Part shown: in pieces, positions 61,081-64,000 of the stretch | Layout: each line of letters starts with the position of its first letter | Position numbering within the stretch: the first letter of the stretch is position 1 | Assembly (NCBI RefSeq): GCF_001418205.1 | Contig: NZ_LIQF01000005.1 | Span: 186,001-250,000 of the forward strand | DNA length: 64,000 bases | Source: Marinomonas fungiae | Lineage (GTDB): Bacteria; Pseudomonadota; Gammaproteobacteria; Pseudomonadales; Marinomonadaceae | Direction: 5' to 3' | Notes under the pieces: generated by a model | What the model saw: the letters and a program-made list of their open reading frames with translations, nothing else | The model's database searches: none | Told to the model about the DNA's origin: nothing | Translations under genes and position numbers: made by a program

Positions 61081-61935
61081 ATGGGTAAGTTATCTATTGC
61101 GGCAAAAATCACACATGTGCCAACCATGCTGCTTTCCGAACAACCAGGGAACCTTCAAGGTTGTCGGCAAGCCGCCATTGATGGACACAAAGAAATAGCT
61201 CGTCGAGCAAAAGAAGCCGGAGTCGACACCATCGTCGTGTTGGATACCCATTGGTTGGTGAACGCTGGGCATCACGTTAATTCGAATGCCAGCTTTAAAG
61301 GTGTCTACACCAGCCATGAGTTCCCACATTTTATCCAAGACTTGGAATATGAATACCGTGGCAATCCAGCACTTGGCGATGCCATCGCTGAAAAAGCCAC
61401 GGCGAAGGGTGTACACATGCTATCGCATCAGGTGGCAACACTAGATTTAGAGTACGGTACCTTAGTCCCCATGCGCTACATGAACGCTGACCATCATTTT
61501 GATGTGGTATCGGTCGCGGCATGGTGCACGGTTCATAATTTAGAGGAATCGCGTTTGATTGGCGAAGCGATTTTGGAAGCGATTGAAGCCAGCGATAACA
61601 ATGTCATGTTGCTTGCTTCAGGGTCGTTGTCCCACAAGATTTGGGAAAACGAACTGTACGCTGCGAATAATGGCACCTTCACCATCTCACGCGAGTTTAA
61701 CCGCCAAGTAGACTTGCGCGTGTTAGAACTTTGGCAGAAGGGTGATAGCGAAACCTTTTTAGCGATGTTGCCAGAATACGCTCAGTACTGCTGCGGAGAA
61801 GGCGGCATGCACGATACCGCAATGTTATTTGGGGCCTTAGGTTGGGACAAATACCAAGGTAAAGCTGAAATCATTACGGATTACTTCCCAAGCTCCGGCA
61901 CAGGTCAAGTAAACGTAATCTTTCCCATAGAGTAA
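61081..61935 (+). CDS. hpaD2: 3,4-Dihydroxyphenylacetate 2,3-dioxygenase homologue (HpaD), copy 2
   Basis: The protein has 284 residues from the ATG at 61081; upstream codons in frame overlap the operator and are not part of the protein. It begins MGKLSIAAKITHVPTMLLSEQPG and carries the same landmarks as copy 1 (DTHWLVNAGHHVN, GTLVPMRYMNADHHF, LASGSLSHK, GEGGMHDTAMLFG, SSGTGQVNVIFP). Its length matches E. coli HpaD, whereas copy 1 is longer. It may be the principal dioxygenase or an isozyme for a related catechol. Confidence 0.92.
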   Translation: MGKLSIAAKITHVPTMLLSEQPGNLQGCRQAAIDGHKEIARRAKEAGVDTIVVLDTHWLVNAGHHVNSNASFKGVYTSHEFPHFIQDLEYEYRGNPALGDAIAEKATAKGVHMLSHQVATLDLEYGTLVPMRYMNADHHFDVVSVAAWCTVHNLEESRLIGEAILEAIEASDNNVMLLASGSLSHKIWENELYAANNGTFTISREFNRQVDLRVLELWQKGDSETFLAMLPEYAQYCCGEGGMHDTAMLFGALGWDKYQGKAEIITDYFPSSGTGQVNVIFPIE

Positions 61936-61939
61936 GTAC

Positions 61940-62365
61940 ATGACGACATACGTGACAACTCAGACAAATCTAACCACTCAGGCTGCCATTCAAATGGGAA
62001 TGGCAGCCATCGATCGCGCTGGAAGCTTAAATATCCATATCAGCCTGACGATTGTGGATACCACGGGGCTACCCCTCGCCAGTTTACGGATGAACCAGTC
62101 GCCATTGATCTCGGTGGGCGTAGCGGAGAACAAAGCCTACACCGCCCTCTCATTTCGCCGTCCAACACGAGATTGGCAAACCAGTTTAGCGCACAAACAA
62201 ACCGTACTGGCTGCCCTACAAAGCGAACCCAAGTTCACTTATTTAGGCGGAGGCCTGCCCGTTGTCATCAACGACGAAGTGGTAGGCGCCATTGGTGTTT
62301 CTGGGGGCAGTGAAGATCAGGACATTGACTGTGCGCAGCACGCCATTCAAATCCTACTCGGATAA
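61940..62365 (+). CDS. HbpS/GlcG-family (DUF336) heme-binding-like protein
   Basis: The 141-residue cytosolic-looking protein belongs to the HbpS/GlcG fold (TTQAAIQMGMAAIDRAGSLNIHISLTIVDTTG; PLISVGVAENKAYTA; YLGGGLPVVINDEVVGAIGVSGGS; EDQDIDCAQHAI). It starts four bases after hpaD2. Such proteins often lie beside extradiol dioxygenases and may aid their stability or iron/heme handling, but I do not know the role here. Confidence 0.85.
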   Translation: MTTYVTTQTNLTTQAAIQMGMAAIDRAGSLNIHISLTIVDTTGLPLASLRMNQSPLISVGVAENKAYTALSFRRPTRDWQTSLAHKQTVLAALQSEPKFTYLGGGLPVVINDEVVGAIGVSGGSEDQDIDCAQHAIQILLG

Positions 62366-62400
62366 CAACTTTCGGATAAAAACAAAGAGAGACACACGCT

Positions 62401-63831
62401 ATGTTAAAGAAACAGTACCCTTTTTACTTGGCTAGCAAACCTGTATATGCCAATGAAGATCTTGAAGTTCGCAACAAGTATTCTGGCGAACTGATTGCAA
62501 CCGTTGCGCTGGCTTCGGCGACCGATATCGATAAGGCAATTGCCGCAGCGGATAAAGCACAGCCAGCAATGAAAACATTGCCATCATACAAACGCCAAGC
62601 CATTCTTAATCATTGTGTGGCACGCTTTAAAGAACGTTTCGAAGAGCTTGCTGTAGCCTTGTGCCAAGAAGCCGGCAAGCCAATTAAAGACGCTCGTGGT
62701 GAAGTGACACGTTTAATCGACACATTCCAGATTGCGGCTGAAGAAGCCACACGTATATATGGTGAAGTAATACCAATGGATATTTCACCTCGTGCGGAAG
62801 GCTACCAAGGCCAATGGAAACGCTTCCCAATCGGCCCCTGCTCTTTTATTTCTCCGTTCAACTTCCCGTTGAATCTTGCGGCACATAAAATTGCACCGGC
62901 AATCGCAGCTGGCTGTACCTTTATTCTGAAACCTGCTTCGTTAACGCCCATTAGCGCATTGATCGTCGCTGAAATCCTAGCGGAAACAGAACTACCAGAA
63001 GGGGCCTTTTCCATCCTACCATGCCGCCGTGACGGTGCTGACTTATTTACCACTGATGAGCGCTTGAAACTGCTAAGCTTCACGGGATCGCCAGATGTAG
63101 GTTGGGATCTGAAAAAGAAAGCAGGCAAAAAACCAGTAGTACTCGAACTGGGTGGTAATGCCGCTTGTATCGTAGATGAAGGGACGGATTTAGAGGATGC
63201 CGTACAACGTATTATTTTTGGCGCCTACTACCAATCAGGTCAAAGCTGTATCAGCGTTCAACGCATCATGGTACATGAATCCCTATACGACCAAGCGAAA
63301 GACAAGCTGGCCATAGCCGTTAGTAACCTTGTGATGGGCGATCCTGCGGATGAACGAACATTCATCGGGCCGATGATCTCGGTAAAAGAAGCAGAACGCC
63401 TTCATGACTGGATACTAGAGGCCAAAGCAGCTGGAGCAACCGTATTAGCCGGCGGGAATCGTGACGGCGCTATGCTGGAAGCGACTCTACTGGAGAACGT
63501 CACCTCTGATATGACAGTGAATAACCAAGAAGCATTTGGACCCGTTGCTATTTTGTCTAAGTTCTCTGATTTTGATAAAGCCCTAGAAGAAGTCAACAAC
63601 TCTGATTTTGGCTTACAAGCAGGGATTTTCACTAAAGACATTTACAAAGCCCATAAAGCTTGGGAAGAGCTAGAAGTCGGTGGTGTCGTGATTGGTGATG
63701 TACCCTCTTGGCGGGTGGATCACATGCCCTACGGTGGCGTGAAAGACAGTGGCTTAGGCCGTGAAGGCATTCGTTATGCCATCGAAGACATGACCGAATT
63801 GAAGCTAATGGTGTTACGTACACCTAAATAA
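62401..63831 (+). CDS. Aldehyde dehydrogenase following hpaD2
   Basis: The 476-residue protein has general-base E249 (LELGGNA) and catalytic C283 (QSGQSCISVQR). It resembles the lactaldehyde/phosphonoacetaldehyde/GapN-like group more than HpaE. Located in the hpaD2 operon, it might oxidise succinate semialdehyde from HpaI or a side product; neither is shown by the sequence. Confidence 0.85.
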   Translation: MLKKQYPFYLASKPVYANEDLEVRNKYSGELIATVALASATDIDKAIAAADKAQPAMKTLPSYKRQAILNHCVARFKERFEELAVALCQEAGKPIKDARGEVTRLIDTFQIAAEEATRIYGEVIPMDISPRAEGYQGQWKRFPIGPCSFISPFNFPLNLAAHKIAPAIAAGCTFILKPASLTPISALIVAEILAETELPEGAFSILPCRRDGADLFTTDERLKLLSFTGSPDVGWDLKKKAGKKPVVLELGGNAACIVDEGTDLEDAVQRIIFGAYYQSGQSCISVQRIMVHESLYDQAKDKLAIAVSNLVMGDPADERTFIGPMISVKEAERLHDWILEAKAAGATVLAGGNRDGAMLEATLLENVTSDMTVNNQEAFGPVAILSKFSDFDKALEEVNNSDFGLQAGIFTKDIYKAHKAWEELEVGGVVIGDVPSWRVDHMPYGGVKDSGLGREGIRYAIEDMTELKLMVLRTPK

Positions 63832-63850
63832 GTCGCTCATTTTTTTTCGC

Positions 63851-63878
63851 AAAAGCCAACTCTATGTTGGCTTTTTGT
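63851..63878 (+). terminator. Terminator after the hpaD2 operon
   Basis: AAAAGCCAAC pairs with GTTGGCTTTT around TCTAT and is followed by a T-rich run. Confidence 0.9.
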
Positions 63879-63896
63879 TTTAATAAGGAGACCAAC

Positions 63897-64000
63897 ATGA
63901 CTTCTCCCCATTCTCGATGGCTGGTGCCGTTGCTCGGTTATCTCGTTGCTTTTGGCCCACTGTCTATCGATATGTACTTACCTAGTTTGCCTATCATTGC
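63897..64000 (+). CDS. Bcr/CflA-type MFS drug efflux transporter (5' end only)
   Basis: An AAGGAG site (63885-63890) precedes the ATG. The first 34 codons give MTSPHSRWLVPLLGYLVAFG and then PLSIDMYLPSLPII, the start of transmembrane helix 1 of Bcr/CflA multidrug transporters (FGPLSIDMYLP motif). The gene runs off the window. Confidence 0.8.
   Translation, partial: MTSPHSRWLVPLLGYLVAFGPLSIDMYLPSLPII

Noticed and set aside
1-64000. Search for CRISPR arrays, insertion sequences, integrases or prophage genes
   Set aside because: No regularly spaced repeats, transposase or phage proteins were seen on either strand.

Overview
The window looks like chromosomal DNA of a marine gammaproteobacterium of the Oceanospirillales, probably Marinomonas or a close relative. 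This is an inference from gene content: a urt-ure urea locus, TRAP and TCT transporters, a hpa homoprotocatechuate locus and the overall protein style. No rRNA or marker gene is present to prove it. I found no prophage, insertion sequence or CRISPR array.

Layout. 0.3-13.1 kb holds housekeeping and stress genes: a flavoprotein (294-1475, -); an SOS-type gene whose promoter carries a near-consensus LexA box (1785-2360); a Fur-box-preceded iron operon of two imelysins, a di-heme protein and a DUF1513 protein (2524-7407); a GGDEF/EAL protein with a degenerate GGDEF half (7530-9812); a small exported protein; free methionine-R-sulfoxide reductase; and an OsmC-YcaO fusion. 13.3-29.2 kb, all on the minus strand, is a complete urea system: urtABCDE (ABC import of urea), ureDABCEFG (nickel urease and its chaperones) and hupE/ureJ (nickel permease). 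Downstream of its terminator sits a two-component pair whose kinase is fused to an NCS1 (purine/cytosine permease) domain.

29.7-39.1 kb is a 9.2 kb segment bracketed by two nearly identical 247-bp direct repeats, each carrying tRNA-Val(TAC) and tRNA-Asp(GTC) with its own stable-RNA promoter. Between them lie an orphan CydB-like protein, dinB with a LexA box, a tctCBA tricarboxylate transporter, and a divergent tctDE two-component system followed by a periplasmic binding protein. 39.2-45.5 kb holds an AraC regulator divergent from two aldehyde dehydrogenases flanking a coniferyl-alcohol-dehydrogenase-like SDR, then a porin. 46.0-49.9 kb is A+T-richer and appears to be an accessory block: a LysR regulator, RidA, a PhzF-like enzyme, a decayed second RidA gene missed by ORF calling, a nucleoside-recognition (Gate) membrane protein, and a possible remnant of an aromatic hydroxylase.

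50.0-63.8 kb is a homoprotocatechuate (3,4-dihydroxyphenylacetate) meta-cleavage locus. One arm (-) is hpaE-hpaF-TRAP dctPQM-hpaD. The other (+) is hpaG1-hpaG2-hpaH-hpaI, a hpaA-type AraC gene, and a second hpaD paralogue followed by a HbpS/GlcG protein and another aldehyde dehydrogenase. Three of its promoters carry the same perfect 12-bp palindrome TTAACATGTTAA next to the -10 region, which strongly suggests one regulator for the whole locus. No hpaR-like gene and no hpaBC hydroxylase are in the window. The last ~100 bases start a Bcr/CflA-type drug efflux gene.
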